This document shows, one piece after another, positions 1 through 7,004 of a stretch of 64,000 nt of DNA (positions are counted from its first letter, which is position 1; every line of letters starts with the position of its first letter). This DNA comes from Udaeobacter sp025935755. Lineage in GTDB: Bacteria; Verrucomicrobiota; Verrucomicrobiia; Chthoniobacterales; UBA10450. A program made the translations under genes and the position numbers. The stretch is taken from contig DASUKN010000004.1 in NCBI GenBank assembly GCA_036278715.1, positions 62,001-126,000 on the forward strand, given 5' to 3'. The notes under the pieces are model-generated. The model was not told the origin of the DNA. It saw only the letters and a list, made by a program, of their open reading frames with translations, and made no database searches.

Positions 1-2
1 GC

Positions 3-131
3 GCGGCGGATCGTCGCGAACTTTCGTATATTCCGTTGGCAGGCGCTGTCGTGAATGGAAAACGACCGCCGAAACTCGCGCCGCGAAGATACGCGGCTAC
101 TTCTTTAAAGAATCCATTGTCAGATACGTGA
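3..131 (+). CDS. 3' end of an unidentified gene (partial)
   Basis: An open frame enters the window from the left at base 3 and stops at a TGA at 129-131, giving a 42-residue tail that contains ELSYIPLAGAVVNGKRPPK and ends in NPLSDT. The frame has plausible composition, but no domain can be recognised. The other plus frame open over the first 120 bases reads arginine/serine-rich and looks like a shadow. Without the upstream sequence neither function nor reality can be fixed. Confidence 0.35.
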   Translation, partial: AADRRELSYIPLAGAVVNGKRPPKLAPRRYAATSLKNPLSDT

Positions 132-144
132 GTTTCATGTGTTC

Positions 145-190
145 AGCGCCAACGGCGCGTTCTCACGCAAGCCTGGGGCATCGCCCCAGG
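145..190 (+). repeat. REP-like arm, left of the Y1 transposase
   Basis: The segment starts agcgccaacggcgcgtt (a 5-bp hairpin with loop AAC), then an 8-base spacer, then agcctggggc, and ends in a perfect 8-bp hairpin CCTGGGGC-atc-GCCCCAGG at 172-190. The same two blocks occur in inverted orientation on the other side of the transposase at 773-809. Confidence 0.7.
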
Positions 191-248
191 AATTCGATTC
201 CGCCGTTAACCAAGCGCCGAAAGCGCGAATCAGCGGACTGGAGCGTTG

Positions 249-704
249 TTAGTCCCAAACGTGATGCTCATCGATATTAACGCCGTGCCGGCGCAATAAT
301 TTCCGATATTCCTCTTGAAATGTACGAGTGCGGTGGTGCTCTGGCTGCGTGTCGATGTATCGCAGCACCACCTCGAACTGACTCGGGCTCACTGAAAACG
401 CAGCATACCCGCGTTGCCAGAAGAAACCTCGATAGCGTGCGTCAAGCGCTTTAATCCATTTCGAAGATTTCTTCTTTATCTGCTCAACCATTTGTGCCTG
501 AGACAGAGTTCGTGGCAGCGTGGTCAAAAAGTGAACGTGATCTGCCACGCCGCCGACATGGACAAGTTCGACACCTTGGTCGCGGCAGATCGTCGCCAGA
601 TATGCGTGCATACGTGGCCGCACAGCTGAATCGAGCCAAGGCTCGCGATTTTTTGTGCTAAAAATGATGTGAAGAATGTTGACTTTGCTGAGTGACTGGG
701 GCAT
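249..704 (-). CDS. REP-associated tyrosine transposase (IS200/IS605-like Y1 family)
   Basis: The 151-residue protein has the length and motifs of the Y1 (HUH) transposase family that handles single-stranded hairpin DNA. The HUH motif is HVH at residues 56-58 after VGGVAD. The probable catalytic tyrosine is Tyr116 in VLRYIDTQ, followed by the usual EHH. The family signature WQRGYAAFSVS lies at residues 96-106. It stands alone with no TnpB partner and is flanked by inverted hairpin-bearing arms (145-190 and 773-809), the arrangement expected of a RAYT that mobilises or maintains REP sequences. No truncation is seen. An immobile domesticated RAYT is as likely as an active insertion sequence. Confidence 0.88.
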   Translation of the reverse strand: MPQSLSKVNILHIIFSTKNREPWLDSAVRPRMHAYLATICRDQGVELVHVGGVADHVHFLTTLPRTLSQAQMVEQIKKKSSKWIKALDARYRGFFWQRGYAAFSVSPSQFEVVLRYIDTQPEHHRTRTFQEEYRKLLRRHGVNIDEHHVWD

Positions 705-772
705 GGCGCCAAATCATGATCGAACTAATGCAGAAGTGAATCGCGCTTTCAGCGCCGAAAGCTTTCGGGGTT

Positions 773-809
773 GCCCCAGGCTGGAGGTGAATAACGCGCC
801 GTTGGCGCT
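773..809 (-). repeat. REP-like arm, right of the Y1 transposase
   Basis: Read on the minus strand this is agcgccaacggcgcgtt, a 10-base spacer, then agcctggggc, matching both blocks of the left arm at 145-190 with a different spacer. A second hairpin, GAAAGCTTTC, lies just inside it at 758-767. The two arms enclose the transposase in inverted orientation. Confidence 0.7.
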
Positions 810-889
810 AATCGATCGGATCACGAGAATTGTTTTGCCTCTCTTGCCTGAATTGTCCTATGTTCCTCAAGTCTTAGTGATTCTGTGAT

Positions 890-1342
890 ATGGATGTTAG
901 CGGTACCATCGGCGCGGTTCTGAATCAGAAGAGCAGAGAGATTTACTCCGTTTCGCCAAACGCGACGGTGTTCGAGGCGGTTCAATTGATGGACACGAAA
1001 AACGTAGGCGCGTTGCTGGTAATGGAAGAGGAGCGCCTGGTGGGAATCATTTCCGAACGTGATTACACCCGCAAAATCATGCTGCGCGGCAAACGTTCCC
1101 GCGAAACCAAAGTCAACGAAATCATGTCAACGAATGTGTTTACAACGCAACGGCGCGAGGGAGTTGAAACATGTTTGCGCCTGATGACAGACCAACACAT
1201 CCGGCATTTACCCGTCGTCGACGGTGACAAGGTGGTCGGCGTGATCTCGATCGGCGACCTGGTAAAACATGTAATTTCCTGCCAGCAGGCAGCGATCGCC
1301 CATCTGGAAAATTACATCCACGGCGGTTTCGCCGCGGGGTAG
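890..1342 (+). CDS. Tandem CBS-domain protein
   Basis: The 150-residue protein is almost entirely a CBS pair (Bateman module): the first CBS spans about residues 10-65 (VSPNATVFEAVQLM, GIISERDYTRK), the second about 75-135 (MSTNVFTTQRREGVETCLRLM, RHLPVVDGDKVVGVISIGDLV). Such stand-alone proteins bind adenine nucleotides and report energy or redox state, but no effector domain is attached, so the target is unknown. The downstream gap carries a repeat element and the next gene is convergent, so it appears monocistronic. The family is certain; the physiological role is not. Confidence 0.9.
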   Translation: MDVSGTIGAVLNQKSREIYSVSPNATVFEAVQLMDTKNVGALLVMEEERLVGIISERDYTRKIMLRGKRSRETKVNEIMSTNVFTTQRREGVETCLRLMTDQHIRHLPVVDGDKVVGVISIGDLVKHVISCQQAAIAHLENYIHGGFAAG

Positions 1343-1348
1343 TTCTCC

Positions 1349-1505
1349 GTCATCCCGAGCGAAGTCGAGGGATCCCGCGGAAAAAGTCACGGTACTGCAA
1401 CGGGATTGAAAGACTGGCTCGCGGACTCTGCCCTTTGCGTTGCTTTGATGTTATTCCGAGGGAACCTCGACTTCTCCCGCATATGCAGGATTCGCTCGGG
1501 ATGAC
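1349..1505. repeat. GTCAT-bounded inverted-repeat element
   Basis: The element opens gtcatcccgagcgaagtcga and closes with the inverse (cctcgacttct..., ttcgctcgggatgac), forming roughly 20-bp terminal inverted repeats around about 110 bases. It fills the gap between the CBS gene and pyrC. Related GTCAT(T/C)CCGAGCGAAG elements occur at 17178, 40553, 46210, 50968, 55363, 57548 and 60119. Confidence 0.6.
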
Positions 1506-1510
1506 GGAAG

Positions 1511-2797
1511 TTATTTTACCCAAACTGTCTTTCCCCTAACGATCGTCCTCACTGCGCGGCCCTTTAGTTGCCAGCCGTCGAATGGTGAATTGCGTGACGC
1601 TGAGTGAAATTGATTAACGTCAACCGTCCACTCCATCTCCGGGTCAATCAGGGTTACATCAGCCCGTGCACCGGCCGAGAGCGTGCCGGCGTCGATCTTC
1701 AATAAACGAGACGGCTCGACGGTGTACATCTCAATCAATCGCGCGAGGTCGATGATGCGATGTTTGTGCACGAGCAGATCGAGAAAGATTCCCAGCTCTG
1801 TCTCCAACCCGATGATCCCAAATGGTGCTGCATCAAATTCTACCTCCTTTTCGAAACCCGCATGAGGCGCATGATCGGAACAAAGGATGGACAGCGTTCC
1901 GTCGGCGATTCCCTCCAGCAATGCGTCAACGTGGTTTTGCGAGCGCAAAGGCGGATTCATCTTGTAATTAGTGTCGAAGTTTTGGATCGCGTCATCGGTT
2001 AGGGCGATGTGGTGTGGACAAACTTCACCGCTGATTTTCACTCCGCGTGCCCGAGCTTCGCGAATCAACCGTACGCTGCCTGCAGTCGAGATGTGCTGGC
2101 AATGAATGTGATGATCGCAAAGTTCGGCGAGCAAAATGTTGCGCATCACGATGACTTCTTCGCCGGCTGCAGGCCAGCCAGGTAGGCCAAGCAGCGTGCT
2201 CCAATAACCCTCATGCACGACTCCGTTGCCGACCAAATCGTAATCCTGACAGTGATCGAGTACAGGCAGGCCAACCATGCGCGCGTATTCAACCGCCCGG
2301 CGCATGACTTCGTGATTTTGAATGCAATGACCGTCGTCGGTGATTGCCACAACGCCCGCCTGCGCGAGCGAACCAATCGGGGCGAGTTCTTCACCCGCGA
2401 GATTTTTTGAAATCGCGCCTGTCGGCAAAACGTTCACGCGCGAGATGGTGGATGCCCGCTGTTTGATCCACGCGATTGTGCCGGGATTGTCCGGGACAGG
2501 TGCGGTATTTGGCATGCACACAATGGTCGTGAATCCGCCAGCCGCGGCGGCTCGAGCACCCGATTCGATCGTTTCCTTGTGACTGAATCCCGGCTCGCGC
2601 AAATGGACGTGCAAGTCGACCAATCCCGGCGCGACGATCAACCCGCGCGCGTCAATCTCTTCAATCTCGGATTTCGATTTTCCGATTTCGGATTCTGAGG
2701 AAACGATTTTCCCGCCGGCGATATAAACATCAGCAATTTCATCCCGTTTATTCGCGGGATCGATCACGCGGCCGTTGCGAATGATGGTGGCGCTCAT
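1511..2797 (-). CDS. pyrC: Dihydroorotase (class I)
   Basis: It catalyses ring closure of N-carbamoyl-aspartate to dihydroorotate in de novo UMP synthesis. The roughly 428-residue cytosolic metalloenzyme shows the class I motifs in order: LVDLHVHLREPG (metal HxH), MPNTAPV, ITDDGHCI, LDHCQD, CQHISTAGS and the catalytic CSDHAPH. I chose the ATG at 2797 (MSATIIRNGRVIDP). A GTG 15 bases upstream lies inside the repeat at 2802-2956, whereas family members begin with the short beta strand that follows this ATG. It is the last gene of the pyrR-pyrB-pyrC operon, separated from pyrB by an inverted-repeat element. Confidence 0.95.
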   Translation of the reverse strand: MSATIIRNGRVIDPANKRDEIADVYIAGGKIVSSESEIGKSKSEIEEIDARGLIVAPGLVDLHVHLREPGFSHKETIESGARAAAAGGFTTIVCMPNTAPVPDNPGTIAWIKQRASTISRVNVLPTGAISKNLAGEELAPIGSLAQAGVVAITDDGHCIQNHEVMRRAVEYARMVGLPVLDHCQDYDLVGNGVVHEGYWSTLLGLPGWPAAGEEVIVMRNILLAELCDHHIHCQHISTAGSVRLIREARARGVKISGEVCPHHIALTDDAIQNFDTNYKMNPPLRSQNHVDALLEGIADGTLSILCSDHAPHAGFEKEVEFDAAPFGIIGLETELGIFLDLLVHKHRIIDLARLIEMYTVEPSRLLKIDAGTLSAGARADVTLIDPEMEWTVDVNQFHSASRNSPFDGWQLKGRAVRTIVRGKTVWVK

Positions 2798-2801
2798 GTC
2801 C

Positions 2802-2956
2802 GGGGAGCGCACGCTTCCATCGTGCTGGTCGCCGCATTCTGCGGCGACGAACTTTCGTCCGTGATTGCCGCGACCTCTGATTGTTGCCCTCCTGGAGAAG
2901 TTCGTGACTCGCGAAAGCTTTCGGAGTCGCCAGCACGCGAGACGGGTGCGCTCCCC
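2802..2956. repeat. GGGGAGCGC inverted-repeat element in the pyrB-pyrC junction
   Basis: This 155-bp element is bounded by ggggagcgcac and its inverse gtgcgctcccc. Each arm then carries hairpins: left GTCGCC-gcattctgc-GGCGAC, right GACTC-gcgaaagctttcg-GAGTC with gaagttcgtg beside it. The same architecture with different stem sequences occurs at 3917-4067 and, more decayed, at 9184-9290 and 6847-6966. It occupies nearly the whole space between pyrB stop and pyrC start. Confidence 0.7.
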
Positions 2957-2978
2957 AGAGATGCCACTGCCGCCGTCC

Positions 2979-3908
2979 TCACGCTGCGATCCCTCCGCAC
3001 AAATAAAGAACTGCCATCCGAGTAGCGAGACCGTTGGTCACCTGATCGAGAATTACACTTTGCAGGCCGTCAGCGACTTCGCTGTCGATCTCAACTCCGC
3101 GGTTGATTGGTCCGGGGTGCATGACCAGACAATCAGGTTTCAATAATTTCGCGCGTTGTTTCGTTAGGCCGAATAAGCGGATGTATTCGCCGAGTCCCGG
3201 AAAATATTCTCTGCGCTGACGTTCATGCTGGATCCGCAAAAGGTTCACGACATCAACTTTGGGTAGTACCTCGTCTATGTGATACGACACTTCCACGCCG
3301 AGCTTCTCAAACTCGCGCGGCACCAGCGTGCTCGGACCGACGAGGGTTACTCGCGCACCGAGCTTCAGCAGGCCGAAGATGTTTGAACGCGCGACGCGAC
3401 TGAACAAAATGTCGCCAATGATCGCGACGTGCAGGCCGGCGATTTTGCCTCTGCGCTCTCGGATTGTATAAAGATCGAGCAGCGCCTGTGTCGGGTGCTC
3501 GTGCGCGCCGTCGCCGGCGTTGATTACGCTCGCTTGCAGTCGGTTTGCCAGGAACTGCGGTGCGCCTGCGGAGCTGTGGCGGAGCACGATGATGTCGGCA
3601 TGCAGCGCCTCGAGATTCCGCGCGGTGTCCTTGAGCGTTTCGCCTTTAGTCAGGCTCGAAGTCGTTGCCGCAATATTGATGACGTCGGCGCTCAGGCGAA
3701 ATGCAGCCAACTCGAAAGAGGTGCGCGTGCGAGTGCTCGGTTCGACGAAAAAGTTGATCAGGGTTTTGCCGCGCAATGCCGGTACTTTTTTGATCTCGCG
3801 CGTGCCGACCTGCTTAAACGCGTTAGTGGTCTCGAGAACCAAATTGATTTCGTCGGCCGTCAGCTCACGCAGCCCGAGGAGATCTTTGCGTGTCCAGCGC
3901 GTAGTCAT
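2979..3908 (-). CDS. pyrB: Aspartate carbamoyltransferase catalytic subunit
   Basis: It condenses carbamoyl phosphate with aspartate, the committed step of pyrimidine synthesis. The roughly 309-residue protein shows the carbamoyl-phosphate loop PSTRTRTSFELAA (about residue 50), HPTQALLDLYT in the middle, the RIQHERQRREY segment and the aspartate-loop region HPGPINRGVEI. The ATG at 3908 (MTTRWTRKDLLGL) is preferred over a GTG 18 bases upstream that falls at the edge of a repeat. No pyrI regulatory subunit gene is seen nearby; regulation is probably through the upstream pyrR. It lies between pyrR and pyrC, each junction holding an inverted-repeat element. Confidence 0.96.
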   Translation of the reverse strand: MTTRWTRKDLLGLRELTADEINLVLETTNAFKQVGTREIKKVPALRGKTLINFFVEPSTRTRTSFELAAFRLSADVINIAATTSSLTKGETLKDTARNLEALHADIIVLRHSSAGAPQFLANRLQASVINAGDGAHEHPTQALLDLYTIRERRGKIAGLHVAIIGDILFSRVARSNIFGLLKLGARVTLVGPSTLVPREFEKLGVEVSYHIDEVLPKVDVVNLLRIQHERQRREYFPGLGEYIRLFGLTKQRAKLLKPDCLVMHPGPINRGVEIDSEVADGLQSVILDQVTNGLATRMAVLYLCGGIAA

Positions 3909-3916
3909 GTCATGCA

Positions 3917-4067
3917 GGGAGCGCACGCTTCCAGCGTGCTGACGAAGACATTCTGTCTTCGCGAACTTTTCCTGAGAGTCTGCAACTGCAACGCAGTAGG
4001 AAAGACAAAATGCAAAGTTCGTCGCCGCAGAATGTGGCGACCCGCACGCTGCAAGCGTGTGCTCCCC
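3917..4067. repeat. GGGGAGC inverted-repeat element in the pyrR-pyrB junction
   Basis: This 151-bp element is bounded by gggagcgcacgct and agcgtgtgctcccc. The arms carry nested hairpins: CACGCT-tgc-AGCGTG with GTCGCC-acattctgc-GGCGAC on one side, and GCACGCT-gga-AGCGTGC with CGAAGAC-agaat-GTCTTCG on the other. The stems differ between arms yet stay paired. It is a sister of the element at 2802-2956. Confidence 0.7.
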
Positions 4068-4086
4068 GGAATTGCCGTTCGCCTAT

Positions 4087-4644
4087 TCATTGCTTTTGCA
4101 AGTAGACGCCGTCTGGTTCGTTGTCCGTTTCCTGGAGTCGCACCTGAATCTGTTCGCGCGTGGCGGTAGGCAAATTCTTTCCGACGTAATCAGGACGAAT
4201 CGGCAGTTCGCGATGACCGCGATCAACCAGCACAGCCAGCTGAATCCGTGCGGGACGTCCAAATGAATTGATCGCATCCATCGCCGCGCGCACCGTGCGG
4301 CCGGTATACAGCACATCATCGACAATGATCACTGTCCGATCTTCGAGCGGAACCGGAAGTTTCGACGCGTGCACCACCGGCAATTCCTTACGCGTGCCAA
4401 CGTCATCCCGGTGCATCGCTACGTCGATGATGCCGGAATCGACGTCAACATTCGCGATCTCGCGAATGAAAGCGGAAATTCGGCGCGCGATCTCTACACC
4501 GCGCGATGGAATTCCCGCGAGCACCACGGTTTCGAGATTCGAATTTCCCTCGACAATCTCGTGAGCAATCCGGCGTAGCGCGCGACGCATAGCTTCCGCG
4601 TCGAGGATCGCAGTGGCGGTGGATGAGTTTTGTTTTGGTTTCAC
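4087..4644 (-). CDS. pyrR: Bifunctional pyr operon regulator / uracil phosphoribosyltransferase
   Basis: PyrR senses UMP/PRPP and in other bacteria binds pyr mRNA to control attenuation; it also has uracil phosphoribosyltransferase activity. The PRPP-binding loop is seen in RTVIIVDDVLYTGRTVRAAM, the start AILDAEAMRRALRRIAHEI is typical, and the C-terminal GHRELPIRPDYVGKN is diagnostic. The longest frame begins at 4764 but would overlap the upstream gene; a GTG at 4644, preceded five bases away by AAGGA, gives 185 residues, the normal length. It heads the pyrR-pyrB-pyrC operon, downstream of a small conserved gene. Confidence 0.93.
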   Translation of the reverse strand: MKPKQNSSTATAILDAEAMRRALRRIAHEIVEGNSNLETVVLAGIPSRGVEIARRISAFIREIANVDVDSGIIDVAMHRDDVGTRKELPVVHASKLPVPLEDRTVIIVDDVLYTGRTVRAAMDAINSFGRPARIQLAVLVDRGHRELPIRPDYVGKNLPTATREQIQVRLQETDNEPDGVYLQKQ

Positions 4645-4688
4645 AGTTTCCTTGGCGACCTCACAGGATCGCTTTAAAGGTACAAAAA

Positions 4689-4931
4689 TCAGGAGGCGGC
4701 CTGTTCGGTGCGCGCCTCCTTTCGTCGTCGCTCTCGCCAGTTGGACCGATGTTTCAGGATCCAATCCAGCAGAGCTCTTTCAAAGCCGATGTCTTTCCCG
4801 GCTTTTTCGCTCTCGATCCATTTGTGTTTTAAAATTTCTGCGCGCTCAGCGAGGAATTCCTTGTAGAGCGCCGAGTCTTTGACGAACGCCTGGTCTGCTT
4901 CCGAAGACGGCATGTCGGGTTCTTCTTTCAT
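4689..4931 (-). CDS. Small hypothetical protein upstream of pyrR
   Basis: The 80-residue, highly charged helical protein begins MKEEPDMPSSEADQ and is rich in E, K and R (ERRRKEARTEQAAS at the end), with a conserved-looking core ALYKEFLAERAEILKHKW. The ATG at 4931 has AGGTG eight bases upstream, so translation is well supported. I do not recognise the family. The stop is 44 bases before the pyrR GTG on the same strand, suggesting co-transcription, but nothing links it to pyrimidine control beyond position. Confidence 0.7.
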   Translation of the reverse strand: MKEEPDMPSSEADQAFVKDSALYKEFLAERAEILKHKWIESEKAGKDIGFERALLDWILKHRSNWRERRRKEARTEQAAS

Positions 4932-5050
4932 AAGATTTTCACCTAGTCAACTCTGAACGGCTTTATCAGCGCAACAAAAATCAAACACCTGAATTGGACG
5001 AGCGGAGCGCGAAATTTATTCCGTTTGCCGCGGGTGCGCTGGATGTATGA

Positions 5051-6091
5051 CTACGACAGGAGTTTACGAATTTGTTGAGCAATGCGCTCAAATTCGGCAG
5101 TCACGGGGGATTTCGGATCCTCACTTACAATTGGGATCCCGCGATCACCGCCCTCGCGCGTGGCGATGTCGATTGGGATTTGCCCGAGCAATCGCACACG
5201 CAGGCGTTTGGCTTCCCGTTCGCCGCCGCCAGAACCAAAAATGTGGTACCGTTGGTTGTCTGAGGGGGAGAGGAAATAACTCATGTTCTCTATGAGACCG
5301 AGTATCGGCACGTTCACCTTTTCGAACATTGTTGCTGCTTTGCGCGCGTCGATTAGGGCCACTTCCTGTGGCGTGGTAACGATGATTGCGCCCGATAACG
5401 CGACAGTCTGCACAATGGTCAACTGGATATCGCCTGTGCCGGGAGGCAGGTCGAGCACCAGGTAATCTAGTTCACCCCATTCGACCTGGCGCAGGAACTG
5501 TTGCGTATAACGCGTCACCATCGGTCCCCGCAAAATCGCTGGCGAGGTGTCGTCGAGCAGGAATCCCATCGACATCAACCGCAACCCGTATTGCTCGATC
5601 GGCACGATCATATTCTCGTCGGTCGCCGCTGGTCGCTCGCGCGTGCCGAGCATGAGCGAAATACTCGGACCATAAATGTCGCAATCGCATAAACCGACGC
5701 GTGCACCGCCTTGCTCCAGTGCCACAGCGAGATTTGCGGCGACTGTTGATTTGCCTACTCCGCCCTTGCCGCTCGCCACCGCGATAACGTGCCTAACGCC
5801 CGGAATCCGCGTGGCGACTGCACTCGCGCCTGCGCCGCCAGGAGGTGCATGGATGTCGATTAAAACTTTTGCAGTGCGAACGCCTCCGATCGCGCGCAAA
5901 GCGTGTTCGACATCATTTTTGATGGTGGCCGGGACATTTGGATCATTAGTGGCGAGTGCGAGCTGGACTTTCACGTCGCCATTGTCGATCTGGATCGACT
6001 TCACTAATCCGAATGAAATGATATCGCGACTGAACCCGGGATATTTGACGGACTTCAGCGCATTCCTCACTTGCTCCTCTGAGATCGACAT
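5051..6091 (-). CDS. mrp: Mrp/NBP35-family ATP-binding protein (Fe-S cluster carrier)
   Basis: A 346-residue cytosolic P-loop ATPase of the ApbC/Mrp family. Residues 1-80 form a MIP18 (DUF59) domain (LKSVKYPGFSRDIISFGLV); the Walker A ASGKGGVGKST lies at about 106-116, then GLCDCDIYGPS and the switch LVLDLPPGTGD. The segment that carries the cluster-binding CxxC in E. coli ApbC reads MSYFLSPSDNQRYHIFG here, with no cysteines, as in some other lineages. Cluster carriage by the classical CxxC is therefore doubtful. It has no clear operon partner. Confidence 0.92.
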   Translation of the reverse strand: MSISEEQVRNALKSVKYPGFSRDIISFGLVKSIQIDNGDVKVQLALATNDPNVPATIKNDVEHALRAIGGVRTAKVLIDIHAPPGGAGASAVATRIPGVRHVIAVASGKGGVGKSTVAANLAVALEQGGARVGLCDCDIYGPSISLMLGTRERPAATDENMIVPIEQYGLRLMSMGFLLDDTSPAILRGPMVTRYTQQFLRQVEWGELDYLVLDLPPGTGDIQLTIVQTVALSGAIIVTTPQEVALIDARKAATMFEKVNVPILGLIENMSYFLSPSDNQRYHIFGSGGGEREAKRLRVRLLGQIPIDIATREGGDRGIPIVSEDPKSPVTAEFERIAQQIRKLLS

Positions 6092-6124
6092 GCATGAATT
6101 TACGTGCGCGGTGCGAGAGGTCTA

Positions 6125-6248
6125 GGTGGATCGGCTTCTCCTGAAGACGATGGAAGTGCCGAGGGTCAGCTTTGCAATGCTTTTAGCTCAGGAAATTCCA
6201 GCCGGCAGAGCCACAGTTTTCAACGCGTTGAGGACAACGCGTCCCACC
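6125..6248 (+). repeat. GGTGGA...TCCACC interspersed element, copy 1
   Basis: It starts ggtggatcggcttctcc and ends caacgcgttgaggacaacgcgtcccacc. It shares both ends with copies at 14051-14163 (same orientation) and 49940-50018 (opposite orientation), while the middle differs. It fills the gap between the mrp start and the Coa1-like gene; the remaining bases show nothing further. Confidence 0.65.
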
Positions 6249-6291
6249 TGTCTACCCATTCGGATTATCACGTCTATAGCAACTTCGTAAA

Positions 6292-6744
6292 TCAGCGGGA
6301 CCTGGCTGGGACCGACTTGTGAAGCAGATCGATGCGTTGATGTGTCTGTCCAACCTCAACCACGAGCCCTGAATAGTTCCATTGCCCAAGTACTTTGTTC
6401 GCCGACACGTAGATTGTTCCTTTCCCCTTCGGACCGGAGATGGGAATGGCCAGGTTCGATTCGCCAGAAGCGCCGTTCACGTTTGTGTTCCCCGAAATTA
6501 GAAATCCATCTTTGATAGGCGAACCCAAAGCTTCAATCACACCCGGATGAGCATTGGCGCGCGCCAACGCTTCTTTGTAAACGTTGCTCGATTTCATTGC
6601 GCTAAAAACAATCAGAACTATGGAGCCGGCGAACGCGACAAACAGCAACGCCACACCGAAACAGCCCAGCGGCACGAACCATTTCCAATTTCGCGTCCAC
6701 CAGTTTGGCCTTAGCGATCCAGACTGCGCCGGCAATGGGTCCAC
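6292..6744 (-). CDS. Coa1-like (cytochrome oxidase assembly factor family) membrane protein
   Basis: The 150-residue protein has a short cytoplasmic head, one strong transmembrane segment at about residues 24-50 (VPLGCFGVALLFVAFAGSIVL), and a globular outer part with the Coa1/Tim21-type pattern ALGSPIKDGFLISGNTNVNG and IPISGPKGKGTIYVSA. In mitochondria Coa1 helps assemble cytochrome oxidase; bacterial members are uncharacterised and often stand alone. No oxidase genes are adjacent, though a DUF420 gene with a related possible role lies at 57059. The assignment is by pattern only. Confidence 0.7.
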   Translation of the reverse strand: MDPLPAQSGSLRPNWWTRNWKWFVPLGCFGVALLFVAFAGSIVLIVFSAMKSSNVYKEALARANAHPGVIEALGSPIKDGFLISGNTNVNGASGESNLAIPISGPKGKGTIYVSANKVLGQWNYSGLVVEVGQTHQRIDLLHKSVPARSR

Positions 6745-6846
6745 ACCGCTCTTCTACTCTAACGACGAAATTGTTTGCAACGCATCTTTCGATGCGGATC
6801 GCTTGGCTTCCCATTAAGCGATAACGTTGGTGCAGCGCAATTCCGT

Positions 6847-6966
6847 GGAGCGCACCCGCCTCGCCTGCTCGTTTTCTGCGCCCTGGCCGAAACCTCCGTT
6901 GCTGGTGTTCGGGAACTTAAGTTGCAAGTTCGCGAGCTGCAGCATGCCAGGCGCCCATGCACTCCC
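6847..6966. repeat. Decayed GGAGCGCACC inverted-repeat element
   Basis: The left arm tggagcgcacccgcctcgcc and the right arm ggcgcccatgcactccc are imperfect inverse matches and resemble the arms of the pyr junction elements. It lies in the 260-base gap between the Coa1-like gene and the glycosyltransferase, where no gene is evident. Confidence 0.35.
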
Positions 6967-7004
6967 GGAGTTCCGATCGCCGGTAAGCCAATTGGAAATT
7001 CCAA

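Noticed and set aside
3429..4169. Long plus-strand open frame (246 codons) opposite pyrB
   Set aside because: It runs antisense to pyrB and its repeats; composition is rich in Arg/Cys and Ala as expected for a shadow frame, and pyrB is a certain gene.
4645..4764. N-terminal extension of pyrR to 4764
   Set aside because: It would overlap the upstream 80-residue gene, lengthen the protein beyond the family norm and has no Shine-Dalgarno; GTG 4644 with AAGGA is better.
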